Below are positions 25,575-34,135 of a DNA stretch of 64,000 nucleotides, in pieces. Position numbers and translations under genes: made by a program. Below the pieces are notes generated by a model, which ran no database searches, was not told the DNA's origin, and saw only the letters and a program-made list of their open reading frames with translations. Location of the stretch: contig NZ_VIWO01000006.1 of assembly GCF_007829335.1 (NCBI RefSeq), forward strand, positions 372,001 to 436,000, given 5' to 3'. Position 1 is the first letter of the stretch. Every line of letters begins with the position of its first letter. This DNA comes from Chitinophaga polysaccharea. Lineage in GTDB: Bacteria > Bacteroidota > Bacteroidia > Chitinophagales > Chitinophagaceae.

Positions 25575-26885
25575 GTGAAACTTTTTACCAAGCTTACACT
25601 GTTTATCACACTGTCTAAAATGGCCGTGGCAGGGCTCTTCATTCTTATACTCCCCCTGCTGGTGGAAGACATCGCTTATAAATACAACGATTTTTATCTC
25701 CGGGAACAAAAGAAAAAAGTACTACAGGTAATACAGAAAAATGGCATCGATGCCTACCTGCAGGGAGAGGAAAACTATGGTAGCTATACCATGCTGAAAG
25801 AAGAATATATCTCCCTGGAACCCGCTACGTCACTATCACTCCATGATACCATTGCCACGGTACGGCGTTTAGTGGAAGGCGATACCCTCACCTATCGTGT
25901 ACTTAGTCACCAGCTACAGGCCAGCCAGCGTACCTTCCTGCTGGAAATAGGTAAAAAAACCGCCACTATCAGCCAATATAATAAACCCTTACAACGGGTG
26001 GCGCTATACGTACTCGGGGGACTGATCATCATCACCATCGTGATTGATCTCATCTTTACCCGGCTACTGCTGCATCCATTAGGGAAAATTATCAGTACCC
26101 GGCTGCTCAACCGGCGCTTCCCCTTCAAAACACAGGCGCCGCCTATAAAAACCAGTACCACCGATTTCCGGTATCTCGATGAATCGCTGGTGGAACTTAT
26201 GACCCGGATCAATGCGGCTTTCGAAAAAGAAAAAGAGTTTACCTCCAATGCCTCTCATGAACTAATGACACCCATCAGCATCCTCCAAAGCAAAATGGAG
26301 AATATGCTCGTGGATACCGCAACTGACGAAGAGCAGCAAAAGAGAATCCTGGGCATGATGAAAACACTTAACCGGCTGAAAAAAATTGTTCGCGCGCTCC
26401 TGCTCATTTCACGCATTGAAAACGATCAGTTCCCGAAAAATGATACAATAGTGCCTTCCACACTGGTAGCAGAAGTGATGGAAGAATTGGAACACCGGTT
26501 AGATGAAAAAAATCTGCACTTTTCTTCACAGCTGACACCGGATGTAACACTGCCCCATCTCAATCATGACCTGGTTTTTCAGCTGATTTATAACCTGCTC
26601 AACAATGCTATCAAATACAATAAAACGGGAGGCAGTATCCGGGTTACCGATGAGCTGCTACCAGGCGCTTACCGCTTAACGATCGCCGATACCGGGGTAG
26701 GTATCGATCCCAGGGATATTCCTGTTATTTTTGATCGCTTCCGGAAGGCGCCCCGTGATACGGAGGAAGGATACGGCCTGGGACTATCCATCGTTAGCAC
26801 CATTGCCCGGTATTATCACATACAGGTTACTGTAGATGCAGCTATAGATCGTGGTAGCGCGTTTACCTTAACTTTTCCCCTGTAA
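25575..26885 (+). CDS. sensor histidine kinase (HisKA/HATPase)
   Basis: A 436-residue membrane kinase starting with GTG, 1 nt after the regulator stop. Membrane helices lie at about residues 8-30 and 138-158, bracketing a periplasmic sensor of about 100 residues. HisKA has the phospho-acceptor in ASHELMTPISIL near residue 228. The ATPase shows N box NLLNNAIKYN, G1 DTGVGIDP and G2 GYGLGLSIV. It forms a pair with the upstream regulator. The stimulus is unknown; the operon partners are an outer-membrane barrel and secreted proteins. Confidence 0.94.
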   Translation: MKLFTKLTLFITLSKMAVAGLFILILPLLVEDIAYKYNDFYLREQKKKVLQVIQKNGIDAYLQGEENYGSYTMLKEEYISLEPATSLSLHDTIATVRRLVEGDTLTYRVLSHQLQASQRTFLLEIGKKTATISQYNKPLQRVALYVLGGLIIITIVIDLIFTRLLLHPLGKIISTRLLNRRFPFKTQAPPIKTSTTDFRYLDESLVELMTRINAAFEKEKEFTSNASHELMTPISILQSKMENMLVDTATDEEQQKRILGMMKTLNRLKKIVRALLLISRIENDQFPKNDTIVPSTLVAEVMEELEHRLDEKNLHFSSQLTPDVTLPHLNHDLVFQLIYNLLNNAIKYNKTGGSIRVTDELLPGAYRLTIADTGVGIDPRDIPVIFDRFRKAPRDTEEGYGLGLSIVSTIARYYHIQVTVDAAIDRGSAFTLTFPL

Positions 26886-26891
26886 ATAAAA

Positions 26892-26919
26892 CAGCCGCCC
26901 CTGATATACGGAGCGGCTG
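26892..26919. terminator. Hairpin after the histidine kinase gene
   Basis: CAGCCGC (26892-26898) pairs with GCGGCTG (26913-26919). A weak T-rich stretch follows. It lies between convergent genes ending at 26885 and 26940. Confidence 0.5.
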
Positions 26920-26939
26920 CCTACTTTATCAATGATATT

Positions 26940-27881
26940 TTATTTCTTTTTCTTCTTTTCTGCTTTCTTCACAAATCCTCCTTCAAAGAAACATTTAATT
27001 CCCCTATAGGCACCACAACCGCCAATCTCCCGGATATTTACCCTGCCGGCAGAAAACTGGAAGGCAATCCCACAGGAAGATTCTTTGTCTTTGTATTCAC
27101 CGCGGTTACCAGCCAGGTAATGGCCTTTACCACTGATTTCCCCTTTGCAGGCGCCATTATCTTTGGAGAAGGTAATAAAGAACTGGAATGTCTTGTTATC
27201 CTCGCCATCCCGGATAGATACAATGCTCATATCGCCAGCCGTATAATCACCGGAAAATTTCTGCTTCCGGGGCAGCGTATCTATGGGATTGAATATTTGT
27301 CCGGCGTTGGCTGGTCCGTTGGAATTAGTCATAATCAGTGTAGTAGTACCTTTTGCATCTACCATGTAAAAATCTTCTTTTAACGCGCTGCGGTTACCAT
27401 CCAGTTTTTTCTCACTGCTGATCTTAATTACATTCTTGTTATCTATCAACAGGGAAGCAGTGGTACCGTCTGCGCTACCGGTACTGGCTACACGTATACG
27501 GCTCAGATATTTACCTTTTTTGTCGAAGAAGCAGAGATAACCTACAGATTGGGAGCGGCCATCCCCTCTTACTGCCATATAGTTTACTACGCTACCGGGA
27601 ATCCGTTGCAGTGGGAAATAATCCACCTGCTCACGTTTGCCAAAATCGCCCTTACCCAGGGTATCTGGTAAAAAGTGCATGGCGGCGGTGTCTAATGCCA
27701 GCGAGTCGGCCAGCTTCAGCTGCAACGTGTCAGGAGTAAGCTTGTAGGGCAGCGTACCAGGTGTAAATAGTGTCTGAAAATCTTCAAATGTCATTGGTTC
27801 ATCACCCCTGCCTGTTTTCTTCTTGGATTTGCAGGCTGCCAATACGCCAATGGCCAGTAATAATAAAAGGATACGCTTCAT
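26940..27881 (-). CDS. hypothetical lipoprotein
   Basis: A 313-residue protein with a lipoprotein signal MKRILLLLLAIGVLAAC (lipobox LAAC, Cys at 17) followed by a lysine-rich stretch. The remainder is beta-rich with Gly/Asp turns and several Cys near the C-terminus (CKGEI, SCGIAF, GGCGAY, KCFF), ending in KKAEKKKKK. No family recognised. Predicted envelope location from the lipobox only. Confidence 0.8.
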   Translation of the reverse strand: MKRILLLLLAIGVLAACKSKKKTGRGDEPMTFEDFQTLFTPGTLPYKLTPDTLQLKLADSLALDTAAMHFLPDTLGKGDFGKREQVDYFPLQRIPGSVVNYMAVRGDGRSQSVGYLCFFDKKGKYLSRIRVASTGSADGTTASLLIDNKNVIKISSEKKLDGNRSALKEDFYMVDAKGTTTLIMTNSNGPANAGQIFNPIDTLPRKQKFSGDYTAGDMSIVSIRDGEDNKTFQFFITFSKDNGACKGEISGKGHYLAGNRGEYKDKESSCGIAFQFSAGRVNIREIGGCGAYRGIKCFFEGGFVKKAEKKKKK

Positions 27882-27975
27882 TCGAAAAGTTAGTTCTGGA
27901 CGAAAAGTTAGATATAATTTTTATATGTGCGCGCTAAAAATCAAAAAACATACCGGATAGATAAAAGTTCGGATT

Positions 27976-28001
27976 TATTATTTAGATTTGTCTAAATAAT
28001 A
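27976..28001 (+). promoter_or_regulatory. Palindromic operator overlapping the mntR -7 element
   Basis: A perfect inverted repeat with 11-bp arms, TATTATTTAGA (27976-27986) and TCTAAATAATA (27991-28001), separated by TTTG. The palindrome contains TAGATTTG (27983-27990), an exact -7 promoter element, so a protein bound here would block transcription. The arms resemble DtxR/MntR-family operators (TTTAG...CTAAA). The next gene encodes such a regulator, so autoregulation of mntR-mntH by Mn or Fe is a strong inference. Confidence 0.75.
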
Positions 28002-28012
28002 TTTTAGACCAC

Positions 28013-28672
28013 ATGAATTTATCGATCGCGGAGGAAAACTACGTAAAATCCATTTACAAGCTACAGGAAGGCGACGCAGTGGTGACAACCAACGCGCTGG
28101 CCTACGAACTGGAAACTAAGCCAGCATCGGTAACAGACATGGCTAAAAAGTTGAAAGAAAAAAAACTGATTGACTACGAAAAATATAAAGGCATCACCCT
28201 CACATCCGAAGGCAGAACGATGGCCCTGCAAATTATCAGGCGCCATCGCCTGTGGGAATGCTTCCTGGTAGACAAGCTGGCTTTCAGCTGGGAAGAGATA
28301 CATGAGCTGGCAGAAGAGCTGGAGCATGTGCGCAGCGAAAAATTAATCAGTCGCCTCAGCGACTATCTCGGCAACCCGGTTATAGATCCACATGGCGACC
28401 CCATACCCGACGCCCAAGGTAAAATGGCTAAGCCACGCCCGCAAACTTCGCTGGACCAGGCCAATGCCCGACGCCTGGTGGTGACCGCCGTTACCGATCA
28501 ATCAACCGCCCTGCTGGCCTTCCTGAATGCCAAAAACATTAAACTGGGCACTCAATTAGAGGTAATTGCCCACTATGAATACGATAACTCTATTGAAATA
28601 AAACTGAAACAACATCCGGCCATCACGATTAGTGAACTGGTAGCCAAAAACATTATGGTAAGACCCGTATAA
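28013..28672 (+). CDS. mntR: DtxR/MntR-family metal-dependent repressor
   Basis: A 219-residue regulator. The N-terminal winged helix is at about 1-65 (AEENYVKSIYKLQE; LETKPASVTDMAKKLKEKKLIDYEKYKGITLT). The dimerisation/metal domain is at about 66-135 (HRLWECFLVDKLAFSWEEIHELAEELEHV) with the Glu/His/Cys positions used for metal in this family. The C-terminal FeoA/SH3-like domain is at about 150-219. The mntH gene follows closely, which supports manganese over iron, although this family can sense either. Confidence 0.9.
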   Translation: MNLSIAEENYVKSIYKLQEGDAVVTTNALAYELETKPASVTDMAKKLKEKKLIDYEKYKGITLTSEGRTMALQIIRRHRLWECFLVDKLAFSWEEIHELAEELEHVRSEKLISRLSDYLGNPVIDPHGDPIPDAQGKMAKPRPQTSLDQANARRLVVTAVTDQSTALLAFLNAKNIKLGTQLEVIAHYEYDNSIEIKLKQHPAITISELVAKNIMVRPV

Positions 28673-28702
28673 TCCTTCGTGCAGACCGAATTATTATCTA
28701 CT

Positions 28703-30583
28703 ATGAGCATGGAACATATACATTCAGCCACATCGTTAAGTGAGGTACATCAGAGCGTAGAAACCAGCGGAAAATCCAAGTGGAAGAAAATCTTTGCCTT
28801 CTTTGGCCCCGCCTACCTGGTCAGTGTAGGCTATATGGACCCGGGCAACTGGGCTACCGACCTGGCCGGCGGCAGCCAATACGGATACAAGTTGCTCTGG
28901 GTACTGCTGATGAGCAACCTGATGGCGCTCCTGCTGCAAAGCCTGAGTGCCCGCCTCGGTATTGTGCGCGGACGCGATCTGGCCCAGGCCAACCGGGAAA
29001 CCTATCCCCCCGTGGTAAATTTCATCCTTTACATACTGGCAGAAATTGCCATTGCCGCCACCGACCTTGCCGAAGTACTGGGAATGGCGATTGGTATCCA
29101 GCTACTCACCGGGCTTCCCCTCATCTGGGGCGTGAGCTTAACGGTGCTGGATACCTTCCTGCTCTTGATATTACAACGCTATGGTATCCGTAAAATGGAG
29201 GGATTTATTATTTCACTGGTAGCCATTGTGGGCACCTCCTTCCTGGTAGAACTTATATTGGTAAAGCCGGAAATGGGCGAAGTAGCCAAAGGATTCGTTC
29301 CTTCTATTCCCGACAATACGGCCTTATATATTGCCATCGGTATTATTGGCGCCACCGTGATGCCGCATAACCTCTATCTCCATTCTGCCCTGGTACAAAC
29401 CAGGAAGATTAAGCGGGATGATGCCGGCATCAGGCAGGCCATTAAGATGAACTTTCTCGACAGCACCATCGCCCTGAACCTGGCCTTCCTGGTCAACGCC
29501 GCTATCCTCATCCTGGCTGCCGCCGTGTTCTTTAAAAGCGGTCGCACCGACGTTGCCGAAATACAGGATGCCCATAAACTGCTGGATCAGCTGCTGGGCA
29601 GCAAACTGGCCCCCATTCTCTTTGCCGTGGCATTAATTGCCGCCGGGCAGAGTTCTACCGTAACCGGTACCCTGGCGGGGCAAATTGTGATGGAAGGCTA
29701 CCTTCGCCTGCGTATCAATCCCTGGCTACGCAGGCTCATCACCCGGCTGCTGGCTATTATCCCGGCATTGCTGGTAATACTCATTGCCGGCGATGACGAA
29801 GTAGGCGCCCTGCTGGTATTCAGTCAGGTATTACTCAGCCTGCAACTGGGCTTTGCAATCATCCCGCTGATACACTTTGTGAGCGACCGGAAAACAATGG
29901 GCAATTTTACCATCTCCCTGCCCACAAAAATTATCAGTTGGGCAGTCACCATTTTATTGGTGTACCTTAACATGCGGATGGTATTCACAGAAGCCATCGG
30001 GTATATGTCTGGTACCGGAAATATGTTTGTAGACGGACTCATTATTGCCGGCTGCGCCGGCTTTGTGGTAATGTTGCTCATTACCATTCTTTATCCCCTG
30101 CGTAAACGCTACCGCGAAGATGCCGCCGCCGGTATACATACCACCCAGGTATCACTGGGAGAAATGGAAAAACCCGTTTACCACCGCATCGCCATGGCAC
30201 TGGATTTCACGGCTAAAGACCGGGAGATCATCACTAATGCTATTGCTCACGGCAACGAACATACGCAGTATATCCTCATCCATATTGTAGAAAGCGCTTC
30301 CGCCAAATACTTCGGAAAAGATTCAGATGATCTGGAAACACGCAGGGATCAGGCCCAGCTCGACACTTACCTGGCCTTGTTAAAAAGCCGCGATATCAAC
30401 GCCAAAGGTGTACTCGGTTTCCGCCGGCGCCCCCGCGAAATTGCCCGCATCGTACACGAAGAAAACGCCGATTTCCTTGTGCTGGGCGGACATGGACACC
30501 GCGGTTTCAAAGACTGGCTATACGGCGAAACCGCCAACCAGGTAAGACACCACGTAAAAATACCAGTGCTGGTAGTACAGTGA
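28703..30583 (+). CDS. mntH: Nramp-type Mn2+/divalent metal transporter fused to universal stress domain
   Basis: From ATG 28703 (MSMEHIHSATSLSEVHQSVE) 626 residues; a GTG at 28679 is an alternative. Residues of about 30-480 form the Nramp transporter: helix 1 motif DPGN near 45 and helix 6 motif MPHN near 219, both metal-binding signatures, and about eleven membrane helices. Residues of about 490-626 form a universal stress protein domain (HRIAMALDF ... LVLGGHGHRGFKDWLYGE) with the nucleotide-binding G-x2-G-x9-G pattern. Proton-coupled Mn2+/Fe2+ uptake; the stress domain may sense nucleotide state. Confidence 0.93.
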   Translation: MSMEHIHSATSLSEVHQSVETSGKSKWKKIFAFFGPAYLVSVGYMDPGNWATDLAGGSQYGYKLLWVLLMSNLMALLLQSLSARLGIVRGRDLAQANRETYPPVVNFILYILAEIAIAATDLAEVLGMAIGIQLLTGLPLIWGVSLTVLDTFLLLILQRYGIRKMEGFIISLVAIVGTSFLVELILVKPEMGEVAKGFVPSIPDNTALYIAIGIIGATVMPHNLYLHSALVQTRKIKRDDAGIRQAIKMNFLDSTIALNLAFLVNAAILILAAAVFFKSGRTDVAEIQDAHKLLDQLLGSKLAPILFAVALIAAGQSSTVTGTLAGQIVMEGYLRLRINPWLRRLITRLLAIIPALLVILIAGDDEVGALLVFSQVLLSLQLGFAIIPLIHFVSDRKTMGNFTISLPTKIISWAVTILLVYLNMRMVFTEAIGYMSGTGNMFVDGLIIAGCAGFVVMLLITILYPLRKRYREDAAAGIHTTQVSLGEMEKPVYHRIAMALDFTAKDREIITNAIAHGNEHTQYILIHIVESASAKYFGKDSDDLETRRDQAQLDTYLALLKSRDINAKGVLGFRRRPREIARIVHEENADFLVLGGHGHRGFKDWLYGETANQVRHHVKIPVLVVQ

Positions 30584-30596
30584 TAATATTTTTTAC

Positions 30597-31007
30597 ATGC
30601 AGCAACATTTTCAACCCGGCGACCGTAAAGAATTCCGCCGCATTGTACGGCAGGAAGACTGTGCCGCCTTCGACAGCGGAAATGTACATCCCGTTTATGC
30701 CACCTTCGCACTGGCCCGCGATGCAGAATGGTGCTGCCGCCTGTTTGTACTCGACATGAAAGACGATACGGAGGAAGGCATCGGGATACAACTCACTATC
30801 GATCATACGGCGCCTGCCTTAATAGGCAGCGAGGTGCTGTTTACGGCTACTGTTGGTTATATACAACAGCATGAAATTTCCTGCACCTACACCGCTACTG
30901 TAAGTGGCCGGCTCATTGCCAGCGGTACACAGGTACAGAAGATTTTAAAAAAAGAAAAGCTGGAGCGACTGTTCGCTGGATTGAGCAACGATCAAAAGCA
31001 GCCATAA
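30597..31007 (+). CDS. hotdog thioesterase-like protein, FlK-type
   Basis: A 136-residue protein with a single hotdog-fold pattern. The segments YATFALARDAEWCCRLFVL, GIGIQLTIDHTAPALIGS and AxxSGRLIASGTQ resemble FlK-type small acyl-CoA thioesterases, in which Thr, Glu and His form the active site (Thr in ATFAL, Glu in DAEW, His in IDHTAP). No further domains. It starts 13 nt after mntH and may be co-transcribed. The substrate is unknown, and the family call is from motif memory. Confidence 0.65.
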   Translation: MQQHFQPGDRKEFRRIVRQEDCAAFDSGNVHPVYATFALARDAEWCCRLFVLDMKDDTEEGIGIQLTIDHTAPALIGSEVLFTATVGYIQQHEISCTYTATVSGRLIASGTQVQKILKKEKLERLFAGLSNDQKQP

Positions 31008-31014
31008 AAAACGG

Positions 31015-31066
31015 GGCAGCCATCCATTTATCAGCGTTGCTGATAGCCGGATGGCTGCCTCTTTTA
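31015..31066. terminator. Nested terminator hairpin
   Basis: Outer 11-bp arms GGCAGCCATCC (31015-31025) and complement (31049-31059), with an inner TATCAGC/GCTGATA stem. TCTTTTATAT follows. It closes the mntH unit and lies between convergent genes. Confidence 0.75.
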
Positions 31067-31085
31067 TATAAAGGATGAATATTTT

Positions 31086-31823
31086 TTACAGTCCCAATGC
31101 AGATTTCAGACGAGGATACCCTGTTTTACTCACCAACACTTTCGCCCCGCTGCGCAGGATAGCCAGGTGGTTTTCCTTCTCATACGGATCAATACGGGTT
31201 ACCTGGTTTACATTCAGAATATAGGACCGGTGTACCCGCGTAAACTGTTGCGGGTCCAGCATCTTCTCAAAAAAAGACATGGTCTTGTTTTTCAGAAAAC
31301 TTCCTTCCTGGGTGAAAATTTTCACATAGTCATCAGCTGCTTCGATATAGTGAATATCCTGTACGGGGATAATCTTGATTTTACCATTGATTTTGATCAC
31401 CACACGGTTACTTTGTACCGGGTTAGCCGCGGCCGTTTCCAGTAAAGCAGCTGTGCTGGCAGGCATTGACTGATATTGATCCAGCCATTTCTGAACGGCT
31501 TTATCAAAACGTTCACTGGAAAACGGTTTCAGCAGGTAATCTACCGCATGTACCTCAAAAGCCCTGATAGCATGCTCTTCAAAGGCCGTGGTAAAGATAA
31601 CTGCCGGCATATTTTCTACTAGTTCCAGCATCTCAAAACCAGTAATTTTAGGCATTTGTATATCAAGAAAAATAATATCCGGTTGCTGTTGCTGTATTGC
31701 TTTCAACCCTTCAAATCCATCATTGCATTCCTGTACTACCTGTATTTGCGGAAAGTTCAACAGGTATTCCTTTACTACTTCACGGGCCAATGGTTCATCA
31801 TCAATTATTACTGCTTTTATCAT
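31086..31823 (-). CDS. LytTR-family response regulator
   Basis: A 245-residue regulator from ATG 31823 (MIKAVIIDDEPLAREVV). The longer frame to 31898 lies inside the kinase gene. Receiver: DDE pocket, Asp in FLDIQMPKITG near residue 54, Lys in DYLLKPF. LytTR DNA-binding domain at about 145-245 (IHYIEAADDYVKIFT; FTRVHRSYILNVNQVTRI). LytTR proteins bind paired short direct repeats one or two helical turns apart; such repeats occur before this operon at 34136-34209. Its start overlaps the kinase stop by 23 nt. Confidence 0.94.
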   Translation of the reverse strand: MIKAVIIDDEPLAREVVKEYLLNFPQIQVVQECNDGFEGLKAIQQQQPDIIFLDIQMPKITGFEMLELVENMPAVIFTTAFEEHAIRAFEVHAVDYLLKPFSSERFDKAVQKWLDQYQSMPASTAALLETAAANPVQSNRVVIKINGKIKIIPVQDIHYIEAADDYVKIFTQEGSFLKNKTMSFFEKMLDPQQFTRVHRSYILNVNQVTRIDPYEKENHLAILRSGAKVLVSKTGYPRLKSALGL

Positions 31824-32892
31824 GGGTTTGTGGTACTTTAATGATTGTCGTAAAAATGTGTTCAACGGCGGTTGTTTCCAGCAGATCCTGTCGTGCAAAC
31901 AACAGGTAAAGCCTTCGCCGTATGGAATTCAGGCCAAATCCGGTGCCTTTATTGGGCTGTTGTAATTCGTTATCAAATGGGTTTTGTATGGATATATACA
32001 GCATATTGTCGGCTATCCATGATCGTATGCTGATGGTAATTTCGCCGGTTGTATCATACAGTCCATACTTAATGGCGTTTTCCACTACTGGTTGCAACAA
32101 CATGGGTGGCATCCGCATCTTCTCTGTATTTTCATCGGAAACAACCTCAGTGCTTAAGCGGTGCCCAAAACGAACCTTCTCAATATCGAGATACAATTGC
32201 AGATAGTTCAGCTCTTCCGCTAAAGTAATCCATTCCTCATCTTCCCGCTTGATGGAGCCCCGTAAAAAATCAGAAAGCTTCAGTACCATTTCCCGGGCTT
32301 CTTTCGGGCGAAGCATAATCAATGCATTGATAGAGTTGAGACTATTAAACAGGAAGTGTGGTTGCAATTGCTGGCGCAGCTTAAACAACTCCGCCTCCCT
32401 CACTATTTTTTCGTTGGCCTCTTTCCGTTGCAACATTTCCTGCGCGTCTTCTGCATCGTACCACATCTGGCTTCTCAACCCAATACCGGTAATGATCATC
32501 CAACCCACCAATCCATGAATGGGGATAGCGTTGTTAAGCCAGTGCAGGTAAACCGTATCTGCCACAAACACTGATTTAAGTATCCATCTGCTTAAACATA
32601 CCCATAATACCGACAGTGAAAAACTTACCACATTTACATATCCAAACTTCATGCTCTGCACGGTTGGCCGGTAATAAGCCACGTTCTGGCTGATAATGAT
32701 CCCGGCAGCTCCCAGTAATATCACGTGCACAGAGCTATCGGTAACTGCCTGCCATAGAGGAATATCAAACCAGAAGTAGAGTAATCCTCCATATAATAAC
32801 AGCCATACGCCGAAAGACATGATAAACATCCACCATGCCTTGCCTTTCATGATTTGTTTTGCCAATAGCGCGGTTTTATACGTTAAGCTCAA
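31801..32892 (-). CDS. LytS/YehU-type sensor histidine kinase
   Basis: A 363-residue kinase with four hydrophobic helices at about residues 20-150. The His_kinase domain (LQPHFLFNSLNSINALI, acceptor His near 178) is followed by a HATPase domain with PVVENAIKYGLYD and GTGFGLNSI. It overlaps the DUF4288 stop by 17 nt and the response regulator start by 23 nt, so the set is translated together. The first Met at 32892 is used; Met at 32850 is possible. Confidence 0.92.
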   Translation of the reverse strand: MSLTYKTALLAKQIMKGKAWWMFIMSFGVWLLLYGGLLYFWFDIPLWQAVTDSSVHVILLGAAGIIISQNVAYYRPTVQSMKFGYVNVVSFSLSVLWVCLSRWILKSVFVADTVYLHWLNNAIPIHGLVGWMIITGIGLRSQMWYDAEDAQEMLQRKEANEKIVREAELFKLRQQLQPHFLFNSLNSINALIMLRPKEAREMVLKLSDFLRGSIKREDEEWITLAEELNYLQLYLDIEKVRFGHRLSTEVVSDENTEKMRMPPMLLQPVVENAIKYGLYDTTGEITISIRSWIADNMLYISIQNPFDNELQQPNKGTGFGLNSIRRRLYLLFARQDLLETTAVEHIFTTIIKVPQTHDKSSNN

Positions 32893-33229
32893 AATATTGC
32901 TGGCCCTGCAGTTGTGCAGATTTCATCTGCAACCAGGCGATATAGGAATTAGGGTCCCCCGGCTCTTCAATACGGGAATACAATTCCATACCATCTGTTA
33001 ACTGATCCAGTGTATACACTTCCGGTACATTAATGAATTTCCATTGTACCAGCTCCTGCTGTTGATTTTTAAATGCATATTGTTCCTGCATACCAATTTC
33101 ACGGGCTTTGTCACATGCATCTTTCTTGGTAACAGCGCTGATTAATCTTAATTGTTCATCGAATTGCGGGGTATGATTCCCCTCACCGCAAATAATCTGA
33201 TATACTACTTTCGCAACAAACCAATGCAT
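32876..33229 (-). CDS. DUF4288 domain protein
   Basis: A 117-residue protein matching the DUF4288 pattern: WFVAKVVYQIICGEGNHT, PQFDEQLRLISA, WKFINVPEVYTLD and a C-terminal DGMELYSRIEE. No signal or membrane segment. Function unknown. It sits inside the two-component operon, between the LiaF-like protein and the kinase, with a 17-nt overlap with the latter. Confidence 0.8.
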   Translation of the reverse strand: MHWFVAKVVYQIICGEGNHTPQFDEQLRLISAVTKKDACDKAREIGMQEQYAFKNQQQELVQWKFINVPEVYTLDQLTDGMELYSRIEEPGDPNSYIAWLQMKSAQLQGQQYFELNV

Positions 33230-33294
33230 AAGAAAAGATTTTAAAGTTGGAATGAGATAGAGTTTAATAATAGGAAGCCAGGGCCTGGTAATGA

Positions 33295-34059
33295 TCAGGA
33301 GTAGCTCTTGATTTCAAGTCCCCCGAAAATGCAGGAGCCTTTCAGGATCAGCATTTTTTCAGGACCGTTATTGGTTAGCAATTCAGGATAGCGTTTATCG
33401 TCTACACCGCCCATTATACTGGTTACATCTACTTTCAATTTCCAGTTGGAAGGCACGATAATTTCACAGCCACCAAATATGGCGGTAACATCCAGTACAG
33501 CGGTTCCTTGTATATCGGCTTTCATGAAGTTGAGTACAGTGCCGCCAAAGATGGAAGTTACGTCTCCTCCTTTGAAGTTTTTAGACATCACCACTTTATC
33601 CACACTACCGAAAATAGCAGTAGCGTTCAAAACATCGTCACTATCAGCGCCGCTGGCGGATACTTCACCCAGGTTACTGGCAAAATCGGTAGCAAAATTT
33701 GCTTTTTTATCTTTCCATTGTTTAGTAGAATAGCTCCGTTTTGCGATGACCGACACCCCCACTGCAATCAGCACCACTGGCCAGATAAACTCTGCGCTGC
33801 TATAGGGCCAGTCAAAAATATCTCCTGCGAGGAAAATACCGCCTACCAATATCATGATAAACCATCCTATCCCTCTGAAATTATGGCTAACGCCAATAGC
33901 AATACCAACAACCATCAGGATAGTTTGCCAGGAAAACAACCAGTACGGCAAGTTCAGGTTCAAGCGTTGTAACAGCAGGCATACACCCACAATGATCAAA
34001 ATAACGCCACCCATGCCGCGGCTTTTCCTTCTTGATGCTTCGATATCTTCGTTTTTCAT
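33295..34059 (-). CDS. LiaF-like membrane protein (DUF5668 + LiaF-type C-terminal domain)
   Basis: A 254-residue protein. Several membrane helices lie at about residues 15-105 (GGVILIIVGVCLLLQRL; ILMVVGIAIGV; IMILVGGIFLAGDIF; VVLIAVGVSVIA). A beta-rich cytosolic domain follows at about 140-254 with repeated AIFG(S/G) turns (TAIFGS, TSIFGG, TAIFGG, TSIMGG, CIFGG), typical of LiaF/'cell wall-active antibiotic response' proteins. LiaF proteins restrain envelope-stress two-component systems in Firmicutes; the linked kinase and regulator here suggest an analogous role. First gene of the operon. Confidence 0.85.
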   Translation of the reverse strand: MKNEDIEASRRKSRGMGGVILIIVGVCLLLQRLNLNLPYWLFSWQTILMVVGIAIGVSHNFRGIGWFIMILVGGIFLAGDIFDWPYSSAEFIWPVVLIAVGVSVIAKRSYSTKQWKDKKANFATDFASNLGEVSASGADSDDVLNATAIFGSVDKVVMSKNFKGGDVTSIFGGTVLNFMKADIQGTAVLDVTAIFGGCEIIVPSNWKLKVDVTSIMGGVDDKRYPELLTNNGPEKMLILKGSCIFGGLEIKSYS

Positions 34060-34078
34060 TTGTTTAATGTTTATGATA

Positions 34079-34086
34079 CAAATGTA
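34079..34086 (-). promoter_or_regulatory. Candidate -7 element of the LiaF-like/two-component operon
   Basis: The minus strand reads TACATTTG, an exact TAnnTTTG match, 19 nt before the ATG at 34059. The region 19 nt upstream is GTTTT rather than TTTG, so the promoter may need activation. Confidence 0.5.
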
Positions 34087-34135
34087 GAACGGCCCTCCCG
34101 CTTTTAAAACAGCGTTTAGGCTAATAAAGCACCGC

